Positions 1-8,731 of a stretch of DNA of 36,813 nt are shown here, piece by piece. The notes below the pieces were generated by a model. The model did not search any database. It had not been told where the DNA came from and saw only the letters and a list, made by a program, of their open reading frames with translations. The DNA is from an uncultured Gammaproteobacteria bacterium (GTDB taxonomy: Bacteria > Pseudomonadota > Gammaproteobacteria > JAADHQ01), in NCBI GenBank assembly GCA_947258755.1, contig CAMYJO010000010.1:1-36813 (forward strand), read 5' to 3'. The number at the start of each line of letters is the position of its first letter. Position 1 is the first letter of the stretch. A program made the translations under genes and the position numbers.

Positions 1-42
1 ACTGTCCGTCTTGATTGCTTTGTTACTGGTACTGAGGCTTCT

Positions 43-636
43 CTATAATTGGTGTTTGGCCTCACTTAAAATTAGTCTTGCTCCTCTAAGTATGACAACT
101 GAAATAAAGATACCAATAATGATGTCTGGCCAACGACTATTCAGCCACCAGACCAATAGACCACCGATTATGACACCCAGGTTTGCGATCACATCATTGG
201 TAGAAAAAATCCAACTGGCGCGCATATGGACTTCGCCATCTTTGTGTTTATGAATTAGAATCAGGCAGATGACATTTGCCAACAGCGCAGCGACACCGAC
301 ACCCATCATCAATGTGGATACTGGTTCGCTTCCATAAATAATGCGACGTAGTATATCGAAGAGTATTAAACTACCCAATGCTGCCTGGAAATAGCCACTC
401 ATCATCGCGGCCTTGGCTTTATCAGACGCGGCACGTCCTACGGCATAAAGTCCGATACCATATACAATTGCATCAGCCAGCATATCAATTGAATCAGCAA
501 TCACTGCTGTGGACTCGGCAATCCAGCCCAGACTTATCTCGACAGCAAACATTACGGCGTTAATGGCCAACAACCAGTACAAAACACGTTTTTGTGACTG
601 GTTCTTTATTTCGACTTCACATCCACAATCGCTCAT
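43..636 (-). CDS. Short cation diffusion facilitator (CDF) family transporter
   Basis: This 197-residue membrane protein has about five or six hydrophobic segments and looks like the transmembrane domain of the CDF family, which exports divalent metal ions by proton antiport. The family-typical Asp pair region is visible in the second helix (ADSIDMLADA), and a second metal-type cluster lies in the fifth helix region (STNDVIANLG). The N-terminus carries CGC (residues 4-6), possibly an extra metal ligand. It lacks the roughly 100-residue C-terminal cytoplasmic domain of CzcD/FieF proteins, but short CDF proteins of about 200 residues are a known subgroup. The start is an ATG. It lies downstream of a DUF411 remnant and an ArsR regulator on the same strand, which fits a metal resistance patch. 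Substrate is not determined. Confidence 0.8.
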   Translation of the reverse strand: MSDCGCEVEIKNQSQKRVLYWLLAINAVMFAVEISLGWIAESTAVIADSIDMLADAIVYGIGLYAVGRAASDKAKAAMMSGYFQAALGSLILFDILRRIIYGSEPVSTLMMGVGVAALLANVICLILIHKHKDGEVHMRASWIFSTNDVIANLGVIIGGLLVWWLNSRWPDIIIGIFISVVILRGARLILSEAKHQL

Positions 637-703
637 AGTTTTATAATATTCGTAATTAGTTTACACAACTGTATTGTTAGTACTCTAGGTAGCTTTCATG
701 CAA

Positions 704-1025
704 TCAATGTTTGACAAACACTTCTGCGTTACCGGTCTCTTTATCAAATGTCATAACATTGTATTTTTCTTTTGCATTTCCTCGTTCCATACCAGGAGAA
801 CCGATGGGCATGCCGGGTATCGCAATGTTTTTTCTCAGCAGATAAATTTCGTGTGTTTATTTCTGTAACTTTGTAACCGTTGCTTCTCAAATACTTTATC
901 CACTTATTACAACACTCGCAATCCGGTTTTTTATAAACAGTAATCTCATTAGGCAGCAGATCTTCGGCAAATGTTGTAGGCCCGGCCACCAGGCTTAAGG
1001 TCAAAATAAATAATATCTTTTTCAT
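704..1025 (-). pseudogene. DUF411 periplasmic metal-binding protein, internally deleted and frameshifted
   Basis: The 5' part encodes a signal peptide (MKKILFILTLSLVAGPTTFA) and the DUF411 start motif VYKKPDCECCNKWIKYL, whose CxCC cysteines are typical of this copper- or heavy-metal-associated family. After about residue 62 the frame no longer makes DUF411 sequence. In a second frame the 3' end continues as IAIPGMPIGSPGMERG and then KYNVMTFDKETGNAEVFVKH, which is the normal DUF411 C-terminus, ending in TGA at 704. The middle of the family (about 50 residues containing the SCHT and EGHVPA-type motifs) is absent, so the gene has an internal deletion with a frame change near 840-855. A good ribosome site (GGAG) precedes the ATG. 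The product is most likely non-functional. Confidence 0.82.
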
Positions 1026-1206
1026 CTTTACTCCTTAAATCATATTGTGTGGGCAGTTAACTCTCATACATATGCAATGCTCGACGTAAATAGCGAGATG
1101 ATGAGTTTAGCGATGAACCGGACCATAGTTGAATTACCCTATAACTATAGGATTAACGATACGTTGCAAGGTAATGATTCGTCAGGCTCACAACCCAAGT
1201 AGCCCA

Positions 1207-1608
1207 TCACCTGGCCTCTGATTTCAGGTCATTGGACATGATACCCACTTGGCAACGCCCATCCTCGCGCAAGCACATGCGCTCCTTGAACCGCGCGAGA
1301 TCCGCTTGATAGAACTGATCCTGATCTGGCAGCGCACACACCGTCTCATACAATGTTTCGAGATAGGGGGGCTCCGTCACCAGGCGATGATAGACCCAGC
1401 GCCCATCCTTGTGAGATGACAGTAAGCCTGCCTGTCGCAGGATTTTCAGATGACGTGAAAGTTTGTACGTAGGCTCCTGAAGGCTATCGACCAGTTCGCA
1501 CAGACAGACTTCTTCCCTCACCATTGCTAAGAGTCGGATGATGCGCAGACGGGTCTCGTCAGCAAGGGACTGGAAGAGGGCTTCAGATTTTATCTTTACT
1601 AATTGCAT
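1207..1608 (-). CDS. ArsR/SmtB-family metal(loid)-responsive repressor
   Basis: This is a winged helix-turn-helix regulator of about 133 residues from the ATG at 1608. The family core is clear: SLADETRLRIIRLL, then VCLCELVDSL, the recognition helix KLSRHLKILRQAGLL, and the wing KDGRWVYHRL. The Cys-Leu-Cys in helix 3 is the position used for As(III)/Cd(II)-type sensing in ArsR and CadC. Two more Cys lie in the C-terminal tail (MCLREDGRC). A TTG six codons upstream (at 1626) is an alternative start but has no ribosome site. The start codon lies inside a palindrome that is probably its own operator. ArsR proteins usually repress an adjacent resistance operon. Here the downstream partners are a broken DUF411 gene and a CDF transporter, so the CDF gene is the likeliest surviving target. 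Confidence 0.88.
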   Translation of the reverse strand: MQLVKIKSEALFQSLADETRLRIIRLLAMVREEVCLCELVDSLQEPTYKLSRHLKILRQAGLLSSHKDGRWVYHRLVTEPPYLETLYETVCALPDQDQFYQADLARFKERMCLREDGRCQVGIMSNDLKSEAR

Positions 1609-1633
1609 AATTGCACAATAGTGCAACTATGCA
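1604..1633. promoter_or_regulatory. Double palindrome, probable ArsR operator
   Basis: An inner perfect inverted repeat TTGCAC-AATA-GTGCAA (1611-1626) is flanked symmetrically by TGCATA (1604-1609) and TATGCA (1628-1633), sharing the same centre. The element overlaps the ArsR start codon, so a bound repressor would block its own expression. Assignment to ArsR is inference from position and symmetry. Confidence 0.65.
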
Positions 1634-1703
1634 CAATAATCAACCCAATTCATGCATGGAACCATGTGATACGACTTACAAGCATGATTACGACAATATT
1701 TCT

Positions 1704-2121
1704 GTTAGGAGGCCTGAATTACCTGACAATGTGGTGATTCCATTTGCCATTCACCGGGTTTCACTGTACGCACAGGGACTATCTGGCGCAGCATAGTCAT
1801 CCATCCAGTGCAAAAAATCTACAGGGTCATCGATTCATCAGTTTTGCGGAACTACTGCCAAGGGTGCCGGTACACAAATGGATTTTGAATCACATAAAAG
1901 AGCAGGACATCGCGCTAAAAAGCAATGATGGGCAGGTGATTAAACAAGCAATGCTTGATGCCATGGGTATCGGTTTTATATTTCAGCATGAAGGGCAGCT
2001 GCAACATTGGCCGGTTACCCATGGTGACTTACACCGAAGCGCCAAAGTACAGGCTTTTCTGGAAGTGATACGTTCAATTAATCAACAGGACAATGTGCCC
2101 CAACAGCCAACAACTGCTTGA
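1704..2121 (+). pseudogene. LysR-family regulator, C-terminal remnant
   Basis: The main frame (from about 1750) encodes a piece of a LysR substrate-binding domain: RDYLAQHSHP, LQGHRFISF, LKSNDGQVIKQAMLDAMGIGF, and the characteristic end HGDLHRSAKVQAFLEVI. Just upstream, in a different frame, RRPELPDNVVIPFA matches the LysR stretch that precedes this region, so a frameshift near 1740-1755 separates the two pieces. The DNA-binding N-terminal half is not present; upstream there is only the ArsR operator and about 70 bases. The remnant is divergent from the ArsR gene. It is interpreted as debris of an older gene cut by insertion or deletion, not a working regulator. Confidence 0.72.
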
Positions 2122-2133
2122 AGTGCCGGCTTG

Positions 2134-2208
2134 GGGTCGGTAGCTGTCGTGTGGATACAGAACAATATTTGAGCTTGCGAAACGACTGCTATGGGTCGGT
2201 AGCCGTCG
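2134..2208. repeat. Pair of direct repeats GGGTCGGTAGCYGTCG
   Basis: GGGTCGGTAGCTGTCG at 2134-2149 recurs as GGGTCGGTAGCCGTCG at 2193-2208 (one mismatch). The surroundings contain further fragments in the same style (CGACTGCTAT before the second copy, GACGGCTGCTTTC after it), resembling degraded intergenic repeat families of gammaproteobacteria. The 269 bases between the LysR remnant and the DAHP synthase gene hold nothing else I can identify. Confidence 0.5.
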
Positions 2209-2390
2209 GCTATATCACTTAGTGCTGACGGCTGCTTTCACTGATGTCTTATATCTGCCTGGTAAAATAGGTGTTGCACTCCAGGCATTATGCGACCATG
2301 GACTGTTAAAAATACCATGCTTGATGTCTAATCAGCGATTTTCGTCAGACTTTATTACAGCAGTTTAGTTGATAGTCTCTATTATCATTG

Positions 2391-3527
2391 CTAAAAGGTT
2401 GATGCATATTTTTTAACCAGCTGTAATCTATCCTTATAGGCCTGTTCCGCTATCGCAACATCCTCGAGGAAATAGGGAAGCTCAGCCATCGTCAAGGCCT
2501 GCGGGCCATCGACCAGGGCTTTGTCCGGTGCCGGATGAAAATCGACCAGCACCATGTTGGCACCGGCGATGATGCCCTGAGCGGTGACATGCATGACATC
2601 GAGGATGTTATCTGATCCGCGCTCACGTGTGCCTACCGAATGGGAGGGGTCGATACAGACAGGCATGCGGGTCAGGCGTTTGACCACCGGCACATGGGCG
2701 AAGTCAACAAAGTTTCTATGCGGATCCGCCATGTTGGTTTTCATGCCTCTGAGACCGAAGATGACACGGGTGTTGCCTTCACTGGCAAGGTATTCAGCCG
2801 CATTCAGGGATTCTTCCAGCGTAATGCCAAAGCCTCTTTTTAGCAGCACCGGAAATTGTGTTTGCCTACCTACGCTTTTAAGTAATTCAAAGTTTTGTGT
2901 GTTGCGCGTGCCAATCTGTAGCATAACGCCAGTCGGGTTGCCGGTCTGTTCCAGTGCGGCGTGGATCTCAGCTACATGAGATTCATGGGTGACCTCCATG
3001 GCAATCACCTTGATACCGTACTTGCCGGCCAGCTCAAATACGTAGGGCAGACACTCCTTGCCGTGTCCCTGGAATGAATACGGGTTTGTCCTTGGCTTAT
3101 AGGCGCCCATGCGTGTGCAAACCTGGCCATGCGATTGCAGGGCCTGCATCATCTGTTCGACATGTTGTGGATTATCAACCGCACAGAGACCGGCAAAGAC
3201 GTTTAAATTGTCCTGCCCAAAACGAACGCCGTTGTATTCGAAATGGGTACTGCGATGGTCATCCTTGTGACGGCCGAGGATACGGTATTCTTCAGAAATC
3301 CTGACGACGCGCTCGACGCAGGGCAGCTGTTTCATGTCATCGAGCGGTAATATGGCCGTATCGCCAATCAGATATATTTCCGTCAGCGTCTGTTGATTAC
3401 CGATTTCCTGGTGTGTGCGAAATTTAACCTGTGGTAGCTTTTCCAGGTAGGCGATCAGTTTCTGGTAGTCTTGACTGTTTACATCAACATCGGGTGACAG
3501 GATAAGGATCATGTTGTTATAGCCCAT
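2391..3527 (-). CDS. aroF: 3-deoxy-7-phosphoheptulonate (DAHP) synthase, type I-beta
   Basis: This 378-residue enzyme condenses phosphoenolpyruvate and erythrose 4-phosphate, the first step of aromatic amino acid synthesis in the cytoplasm. It is of the Thermotoga-like I-beta subclass. An N-terminal ferredoxin-like regulatory domain (about residues 5-75) precedes the TIM barrel. Barrel motifs are visible: GLCAVDNPQHVEQM, RMGAYKPRTNPYSFQG, LQIGTRNTQNFELL, PVLLKRG, a Gly-Leu-Arg-Gly loop, CIDPSHSVGTRE and VDFHPAPDKALVDGPQAL. In many homologues the first of these reads AGPC; here it is AGLCAVDN, an unusual but conservative version. No chorismate mutase domain is attached. An ATG five codons further in is an alternative start. 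It follows the GGDEF-EAL gene after about 100 bases on the same strand, with no obvious functional link. Confidence 0.9.
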   Translation of the reverse strand: MGYNNMILILSPDVDVNSQDYQKLIAYLEKLPQVKFRTHQEIGNQQTLTEIYLIGDTAILPLDDMKQLPCVERVVRISEEYRILGRHKDDHRSTHFEYNGVRFGQDNLNVFAGLCAVDNPQHVEQMMQALQSHGQVCTRMGAYKPRTNPYSFQGHGKECLPYVFELAGKYGIKVIAMEVTHESHVAEIHAALEQTGNPTGVMLQIGTRNTQNFELLKSVGRQTQFPVLLKRGFGITLEESLNAAEYLASEGNTRVIFGLRGMKTNMADPHRNFVDFAHVPVVKRLTRMPVCIDPSHSVGTRERGSDNILDVMHVTAQGIIAGANMVLVDFHPAPDKALVDGPQALTMAELPYFLEDVAIAEQAYKDRLQLVKKYASTF

Positions 3528-3629
3528 ATTTTAATAGCCACCCTATAATAGCGCCAGTTCCGCTCAGTGTATACTATGTGTTAAAGGCAAATGTTAGATG
3601 CTAAATATTATTTGGAATAAAAAAATGTA

Positions 3630-6158
3630 TTACAGTTTCATAGCAGTGTTTTTCGCTGAATGATAATCAAGCAGCCATTTTTCTAATTGGTCGGCGGGTA
3701 GCGGCTTACTCATATAAAATCCCTGTGCATAGTCACAACCCAGTATGGCGAGTAAATCCCAGGTATCGGCATCTTCGATGCCTTCGGCGACCACCTTCAG
3801 ACCCAGATTCTTGGCCAGATCAATTGTCGATTTGACGATGACGGCATCATTGTCATTATTATTGATGTTCATGACAAAGGATTTATCTATTTTCAGTTCA
3901 TCGACGGGTAACTGTTTCAAATAAGCGAGTGACGAAAAGCCAGTGCCAAAATCGTCTATGGAGATACAAACCCCCATCCCATCCATGCGTGACAGCACTT
4001 GATTGGCATGTTCAGGCTCCATCATCATCGCGCTTTCGGTAATCTCAAGAGTCAGTAGGGCTGGGTCGTAATGATATGCCGATAAATTATTTTCAACAAT
4101 TTCAAATAATCCCGGGTCCTGCAGGTTTTTTGTCGATAAGTTGACCGATACACTCAACTGCTTACCCTGTTTGTTCCAATGACTGCACTGCGAGATAGCT
4201 TCTTTCAAAACCCAATAAGTGAGTTCCTTGATGAGCCCCGTGTGCTCAGCGATGTAGATAATCTGTTCCGGTGGTATAAATCCTCGCTGCGGATGGTTCC
4301 AGCGGACCAGTGCTTCGACGCCAAAGGTTTTACCGGTACTTAAGTCCAGTTTGGGCTGATAGTAGAGCATCAGCTCTTCTGCACTTAATGCCTGCCTGAG
4401 ATCATTGCTTAGCGACAGACGGCCAATATTATCCTTGTCTTGATGGATGTTATAGACCCTGTAGCCACTGTTGTTTCGTTTCGACACATACATGGCGATA
4501 TCGGCATGGCGCAACAGGGTTTCGACACTATCCCCATGTTCCGGATACAGGGCTAAACCGATACTGGCACCAACAAATAACTGATAGCCTTCAATGCGAA
4601 ACGGTTTTTCCATGGCCTCGAGAATTTTCTTGGCCACCGATTCAGCGTAATCCTTGTCCTTGAGTGGGATCGAAACAGCAAATTCGTCTCCCCCCAGGCG
4701 GGCGACGGTATCGGAATCACGCAGTGTATTAACCAGGCGCAGTGAAACCTGTTCGAGCACCCGATCGCCTATCTGATGCCCGAGGGTGTCATTGATATCC
4801 TTGAAATGATCAAGGTCCATCATCAGTAGAGCCATGCTACTGTCTTCGCGGTGCGACTTACTGATGGTTTGCTGTATGCGGTCATATAACAGGTTGCGGT
4901 TCGGTAGTCCGGTCAAGGCATCATGCAGGGCCTGGTGTTCAAGGGCCCTTTGTCGGGTATGTACCTGCTTGCGCATGATCGCAAAGGCATCGATAAGATC
5001 CTGAGTCTCTTCTGTATCATTGTCAGGCAAGGCCAGCCTTTCTCCATCCATGGCCTCTACTTTTATCGCCCGGGTGAGTTCCATGATAGGTTGTAACACA
5101 GCGCGATTAAGATAGAGGTATCCAAGGATGGTAATGACAATTGCAACAATCATTAACGACCACAAGGCCATGATAATATCCTCTGCCATGTTCGCCAGGG
5201 TGCTGACACTACTGGCATCTGAATTCGAAATCGCGGCTTCCAGGTCTTCAAGGTAAGTTTGTATTTTCTGATCCAATGGTCGGATTGTCTTGTTGATAAT
5301 AACCACATCCATGCGCCAGTTTTGACTGGAATGTATGTTTTTGACTAATTTAAAATCATTGTTCCACCTCTGTGCGGCGTCGATCATATTTTCAATTGAG
5401 GATTCTATCTGGACGCCAGGCCGTACTCGTTGTATACCTTCATTGAGTGACTTCATGTTTTCAATTAGTTGATTGACCAGGGTGTCAATATCTTTTTCCT
5501 GTGCCCTTAGCGATTCTTCGTCAAAGGACCCGAGGCGGTTGACGACATGCATGCGAAAGCTGGAGATGATTTGCACCCATAGGTAACGTGCCTGTTCAAA
5601 GCCATCATAGAAGCCCTTGTTTTCATCGGCTTCTCTATTTTCGTTCAGCTCTTCAAGGGCGAGTGCGGACTCGGTCAGAAAACGGCGATTGAGTGGTAGC
5701 ATGGTTTCGCGTGCGTAGAACAATGCGGGGTGTTGTTTTTCCGCCTGCTGCCGGGTCTCGATCAATTTCAATATTTCCTGGTCGTACTCACGTAGCTTTT
5801 GGTCGAGTCCCTTAGTCAGGCTGTCGAGTTTATTATTTCTGACCCATGCAGATGATCTCAATGCCTTGATTCGAACAAACACGGCGGTCATGTTATCTTT
5901 CCACATCGGCCTAATGTCAGGATTGGGCCTAAGCAGGTGACTGGTCAGCATTTCATTAGCCGTGTGCAGAGTACTTCGAAGGCTGTGGGATTCTTCAAGA
6001 ACGATACTTCTGCTTTGAATATTATTGGTGCTATGCGAGACGAGTGTGTGCACAATAACCTGGGCGGTGATGGTACAGACCAGGGCAATGCCAAGGCAGA
6101 CTGCGAGTGCTATCAGGAGCCGCTTGCGAATGCTTTTTTTAGCGGAAAATAAACGCAT
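3630..6158 (-). CDS. Membrane-bound GGDEF-EAL c-di-GMP protein
   Basis: This 842-residue signalling protein has two membrane segments (about 13-38 and 328-350) flanking a helical periplasmic sensor region. A HAMP-like linker follows, then a GGDEF domain with an intact GGDEF motif near 487-491 and an EAL domain with the EAL signature in VEALVRW near 612-618. The inhibitory RxxD site (RDSD) stands five residues before GGDEF, so the cyclase half looks both active and product-inhibited. The EAL half keeps DDFGTGFSSL and the ExxK-type stretches, so phosphodiesterase activity is also plausible. The sensor region has no signature I recognise and is rich in coiled-coil-like heptads. It is probably transcribed alone: 57 bases separate it from aguB upstream and 102 from the DAHP synthase gene downstream. 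Confidence 0.93.
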   Translation of the reverse strand: MRLFSAKKSIRKRLLIALAVCLGIALVCTITAQVIVHTLVSHSTNNIQSRSIVLEESHSLRSTLHTANEMLTSHLLRPNPDIRPMWKDNMTAVFVRIKALRSSAWVRNNKLDSLTKGLDQKLREYDQEILKLIETRQQAEKQHPALFYARETMLPLNRRFLTESALALEELNENREADENKGFYDGFEQARYLWVQIISSFRMHVVNRLGSFDEESLRAQEKDIDTLVNQLIENMKSLNEGIQRVRPGVQIESSIENMIDAAQRWNNDFKLVKNIHSSQNWRMDVVIINKTIRPLDQKIQTYLEDLEAAISNSDASSVSTLANMAEDIIMALWSLMIVAIVITILGYLYLNRAVLQPIMELTRAIKVEAMDGERLALPDNDTEETQDLIDAFAIMRKQVHTRQRALEHQALHDALTGLPNRNLLYDRIQQTISKSHREDSSMALLMMDLDHFKDINDTLGHQIGDRVLEQVSLRLVNTLRDSDTVARLGGDEFAVSIPLKDKDYAESVAKKILEAMEKPFRIEGYQLFVGASIGLALYPEHGDSVETLLRHADIAMYVSKRNNSGYRVYNIHQDKDNIGRLSLSNDLRQALSAEELMLYYQPKLDLSTGKTFGVEALVRWNHPQRGFIPPEQIIYIAEHTGLIKELTYWVLKEAISQCSHWNKQGKQLSVSVNLSTKNLQDPGLFEIVENNLSAYHYDPALLTLEITESAMMMEPEHANQVLSRMDGMGVCISIDDFGTGFSSLAYLKQLPVDELKIDKSFVMNINNNDNDAVIVKSTIDLAKNLGLKVVAEGIEDADTWDLLAILGCDYAQGFYMSKPLPADQLEKWLLDYHSAKNTAMKL

Positions 6159-6215
6159 GAATTGTCAGCTATTACCTCATTATGTGCGCTATTGCCTCAA
6201 TAGCAACCAAGTATT

Positions 6216-7127
6216 TCATTTGCCGGCGGCCTCTTTGTCGCGGTAGCGCTGCAATAAGTCGGCATAGGCATCAATTCGACGATCACGAAAAAATGGCCAA
6301 ATCCGGCTCAGTTCTTCATTTTGTCTAAGGTTTAAATCGGCCGTTACCACGCATTCTTTATTATTAGAGGCCTGTGCCAGCATCTCTCCCTGTGGCCCAC
6401 AGATAAAACTAGCTCCCCAGAACTGGATGCCATCCGTTGGTTTGCCGTTGCTGCTCTCGAATCCGACTCGGTTGCAACTAATAACGGGCACATTATTGGC
6501 GATTGCATGTGAGCGCTGGATGGTCTGCCAGGCCTCTATTTGCCGTGATTTTTCCTCGCCTGAGTCTGCCAGCTCCCAGCCAATAGCGGTTGGATAGAGT
6601 AGTATCTGTGCGCCGGCCAGGCTCATTAATCTGGCTGCCTCCGGATACCATTGATCCCAGCATACCAGTACGCCAAGGCAACCAACACTGGTGTGTATCG
6701 GTGTAAAGCCCAGATCACCAGGTGTGAAATAGTACTTTTCATAATAGCCCGGGTCGTCCGGTATATGCATTTTTCGGTAGCGGCCGGCAATGCTACCGTC
6801 CGCTTCGATAACCACGGCAGTGTTATGGTATAGCCCGCGAGCACGCGCCTCGAACAGGGAAGCGACGATGACAATATTGAGTTCCCTGGCGACCTGGCCC
6901 AAATGCTCGGTCGTCGGTCCCGGTATGGGCTCAGCCAAATCAAAGTGGCGGCTATCTTCAGTCTGACAAAAATAGGGGTTGTTATGCAGTTCTTGTAGCA
7001 ATACCAGCCTTGCGCCCTGTTGAGCGGCATTGCGGATACCCTCAATGCATTGGCGCAGGTTTTCTTGCGTATCTTGCTGGCAGCTCTGTTGTACCAGGGC
7101 GACTGTCAGTGTTTCTATCGGTGGCAC
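6216..7127 (-). CDS. aguB: N-carbamoylputrescine amidase
   Basis: This 303-residue nitrilase-superfamily enzyme hydrolyses N-carbamoylputrescine to putrescine, CO2 and ammonia. The catalytic triad is visible: Glu46 (LVLLQELHNNPYF), Lys119 (YRKMHIPDDPGYYEKYYF) and Cys156 (GVLVCWDQWYPEAAR). The extended motif around the Lys and the FTPGD segment are typical of the AguB subgroup. It lies 18 bases downstream of aguA on the same strand, so the two consecutive steps from agmatine to putrescine are encoded together. Length is normal for the family. Confidence 0.96.
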   Translation of the reverse strand: MPPIETLTVALVQQSCQQDTQENLRQCIEGIRNAAQQGARLVLLQELHNNPYFCQTEDSRHFDLAEPIPGPTTEHLGQVARELNIVIVASLFEARARGLYHNTAVVIEADGSIAGRYRKMHIPDDPGYYEKYYFTPGDLGFTPIHTSVGCLGVLVCWDQWYPEAARLMSLAGAQILLYPTAIGWELADSGEEKSRQIEAWQTIQRSHAIANNVPVISCNRVGFESSNGKPTDGIQFWGASFICGPQGEMLAQASNNKECVVTADLNLRQNEELSRIWPFFRDRRIDAYADLLQRYRDKEAAGK

Positions 7128-7145
7128 ATTATTCTCCTGGAACCC

Positions 7146-8207
7146 TTATGTTTGTGCGTACTGATGTGCGAGTTGCATGCTTGCACAATGCAGGCTTCCA
7201 TGTTGCATAATCAAAGGCTTACAGTCAATTGTTACGATGTCACGGTCACTAAAGACGGCTTCAAGCTGGGCCGCAGCGTATGCGTCGGCGTGCTGGTCAC
7301 GGTAGACCGGCAACAAAACGGCATTATTAATAATCAAAAAGTTGGCATAGCTGGCCGGCAGTCGCTGTTGTTGGTCATCGAAGATTGGGGCAGGGATGGG
7401 TAATGGCACCAGTCTATAGGGTGCGCCCGATGTCGTCCGGAACTGTTTGAGTTCAGTCTCCATTTGTTTGAGGGTGGCATAATGCTCATCATCTTGGTCA
7501 TCACAGGCGCTATAGGCGATGGTGTCGGGATTACAGAAACGTGCCAGCATATCGATATGACTGTCGGTATCATCACCACGCAAATAGCCGTGCTCAAGCC
7601 AAAGCACGCGCTGACTGCCCAGCGTTTCACCAAGCTGGGCCTCGACCTGTTGGCGCGAGTAGCCAGGGTTCCTGTTTGGGTTCAACAGACAGTCCGCTGT
7701 GGTCAGGAGAGTACCCTGGCCATCACTGTCGATACTGCCGCCCTCAAGGACATAATCTAGTGTAAGCATAGATTCGGCAGGCCAGGCCCCGACCAGGCCC
7801 AGTTGTTGATTGACGCTATTATCCAGTGTGGCATCGAACTTATGCCCCCAGCCATTAAAGGCGAAATCCAGCCGATAGGTTTGCATGCCCTTATAAATCG
7901 AGATCGGTCCGTAATCCCTGATCCAGGTATCGTTGTATTGAATATGATAAAAGCTTAGTCGATTCTGGTTTACTAGCTGTGTTGCCAGCAAGGTGCGGAT
8001 ATGGGTTTCATGATGGTGGTCACGACAAAGGACCCATACCTGTTGATGGCGGCAGATGGCGACCACCAGATCCAGGTAAACCTGGTCAACCTGATCCAGC
8101 ATAGTGGCCCAGTCGGTGTGATCATGTGGCCATGCCAGCAGGATGGTGTCTTGCTGCTGCCATTCGGCTGGGTAGCACAGTTGTGTTGAATCTGTCGCTG
8201 ACAACAT
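7146..8207 (-). CDS. aguA: Agmatine deiminase
   Basis: This 353-residue member of the guanidino-group-modifying superfamily converts agmatine to N-carbamoylputrescine and ammonia. Key residues are present: Asp98 in TWIRDYGPI, the LEGGSIDSDG stretch, His217 in GDDTDSHIDM, and the nucleophile Cys341 in HGSLHCASMQ. It starts at ATG and is directly followed by aguB. The pair provides the arginine-decarboxylase-dependent route to putrescine. A small secreted protein gene precedes it after 35 bases and may be in the same transcript. Confidence 0.96.
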   Translation of the reverse strand: MLSATDSTQLCYPAEWQQQDTILLAWPHDHTDWATMLDQVDQVYLDLVVAICRHQQVWVLCRDHHHETHIRTLLATQLVNQNRLSFYHIQYNDTWIRDYGPISIYKGMQTYRLDFAFNGWGHKFDATLDNSVNQQLGLVGAWPAESMLTLDYVLEGGSIDSDGQGTLLTTADCLLNPNRNPGYSRQQVEAQLGETLGSQRVLWLEHGYLRGDDTDSHIDMLARFCNPDTIAYSACDDQDDEHYATLKQMETELKQFRTTSGAPYRLVPLPIPAPIFDDQQQRLPASYANFLIINNAVLLPVYRDQHADAYAAAQLEAVFSDRDIVTIDCKPLIMQHGSLHCASMQLAHQYAQT

Positions 8208-8242
8208 CTAATGCATTTACAGCACAGGTCCTGATGAATGGA

Positions 8243-8530
8243 TCAGCGATGCACGACCGAATGAATGACGTGTTGATGTTCGAAAAATACAGTGAAGTCA
8301 GAATAAACCCAGCGTGTAATGGGCGGTTCGCCAACTGCAGGAATGCGGTTTTGTGGTTCGCCATAGCGCTGTAAGACGGCATTCATATTGCTACCATGCA
8401 GCGGTGTTGCAATGTCAGATGGAGCAACACCTATGGATCGCATGTTAAGATTGTCTGCATTCGCGACAGGGTGTAATAGACTTGAAGACAGAAACAGCGA
8501 TATTAAAAAAAACTTCTTTAAGACCATCAT
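8243..8530 (-). CDS. Small secreted protein of unknown function
   Basis: This 95-residue protein has an N-terminal signal peptide (about residues 1-25, cleavage likely after VANA). The mature part reads as one compact domain with AVLQRYGEPQNRIPAVGEPPITRWVYSDFTVFFEHQHVIHSVVHR, which has a two-strand pattern like small outer-membrane-assembly-type folds (SmpA-like). I recall similar small proteins in other gammaproteobacteria but cannot give a name. A strong ribosome site (AAGGAG) stands before two successive ATG codons; the second, at 8527, has the better spacing. It heads a probable transcript with aguA and aguB. Confidence 0.75.
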   Translation of the reverse strand: MMVLKKFFLISLFLSSSLLHPVANADNLNMRSIGVAPSDIATPLHGSNMNAVLQRYGEPQNRIPAVGEPPITRWVYSDFTVFFEHQHVIHSVVHR

Positions 8531-8557
8531 CCAACTCCTTGAGAGAGAACCGATTTT

Positions 8558-8586
8558 ATTATAGATAGGTTAAACTATAGCAGCTA
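8558..8586 (-). promoter_or_regulatory. Candidate sigma-70 promoter for the aguAB transcript
   Basis: On the minus strand a perfect TATAAT (8563 to 8558) lies 27 bases before the ATG at 8530. A poor -35 match (TAGCTG, 8586 to 8581) stands at 17-base spacing. Assignment rests on the -10 only. Confidence 0.4.
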
Positions 8587-8731
8587 AAGTGCGGAAGCAA
8601 AATAGTCTCAGGGAATGTCAGCAGTTTTTCGATGAAAAATGTGAACAATTAGTCCTAATTCGGGCAATAAATGCAGAAAAAATATAAAAAACCAGGACAA
8701 ATCAATCAAAATTATGCTCTAATCACGCCCT

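Noticed and set aside
43..636. CDF gene as a truncated pseudogene
   Set aside because: The membrane domain is complete, and short CDF proteins without a C-terminal domain are known, so it is kept as a gene.
1611..1796. 61-codon frame divergent from ArsR
   Set aside because: It starts inside the operator palindrome and has no family resemblance except the short LysR-like stretch, which is treated as part of the LysR remnant.
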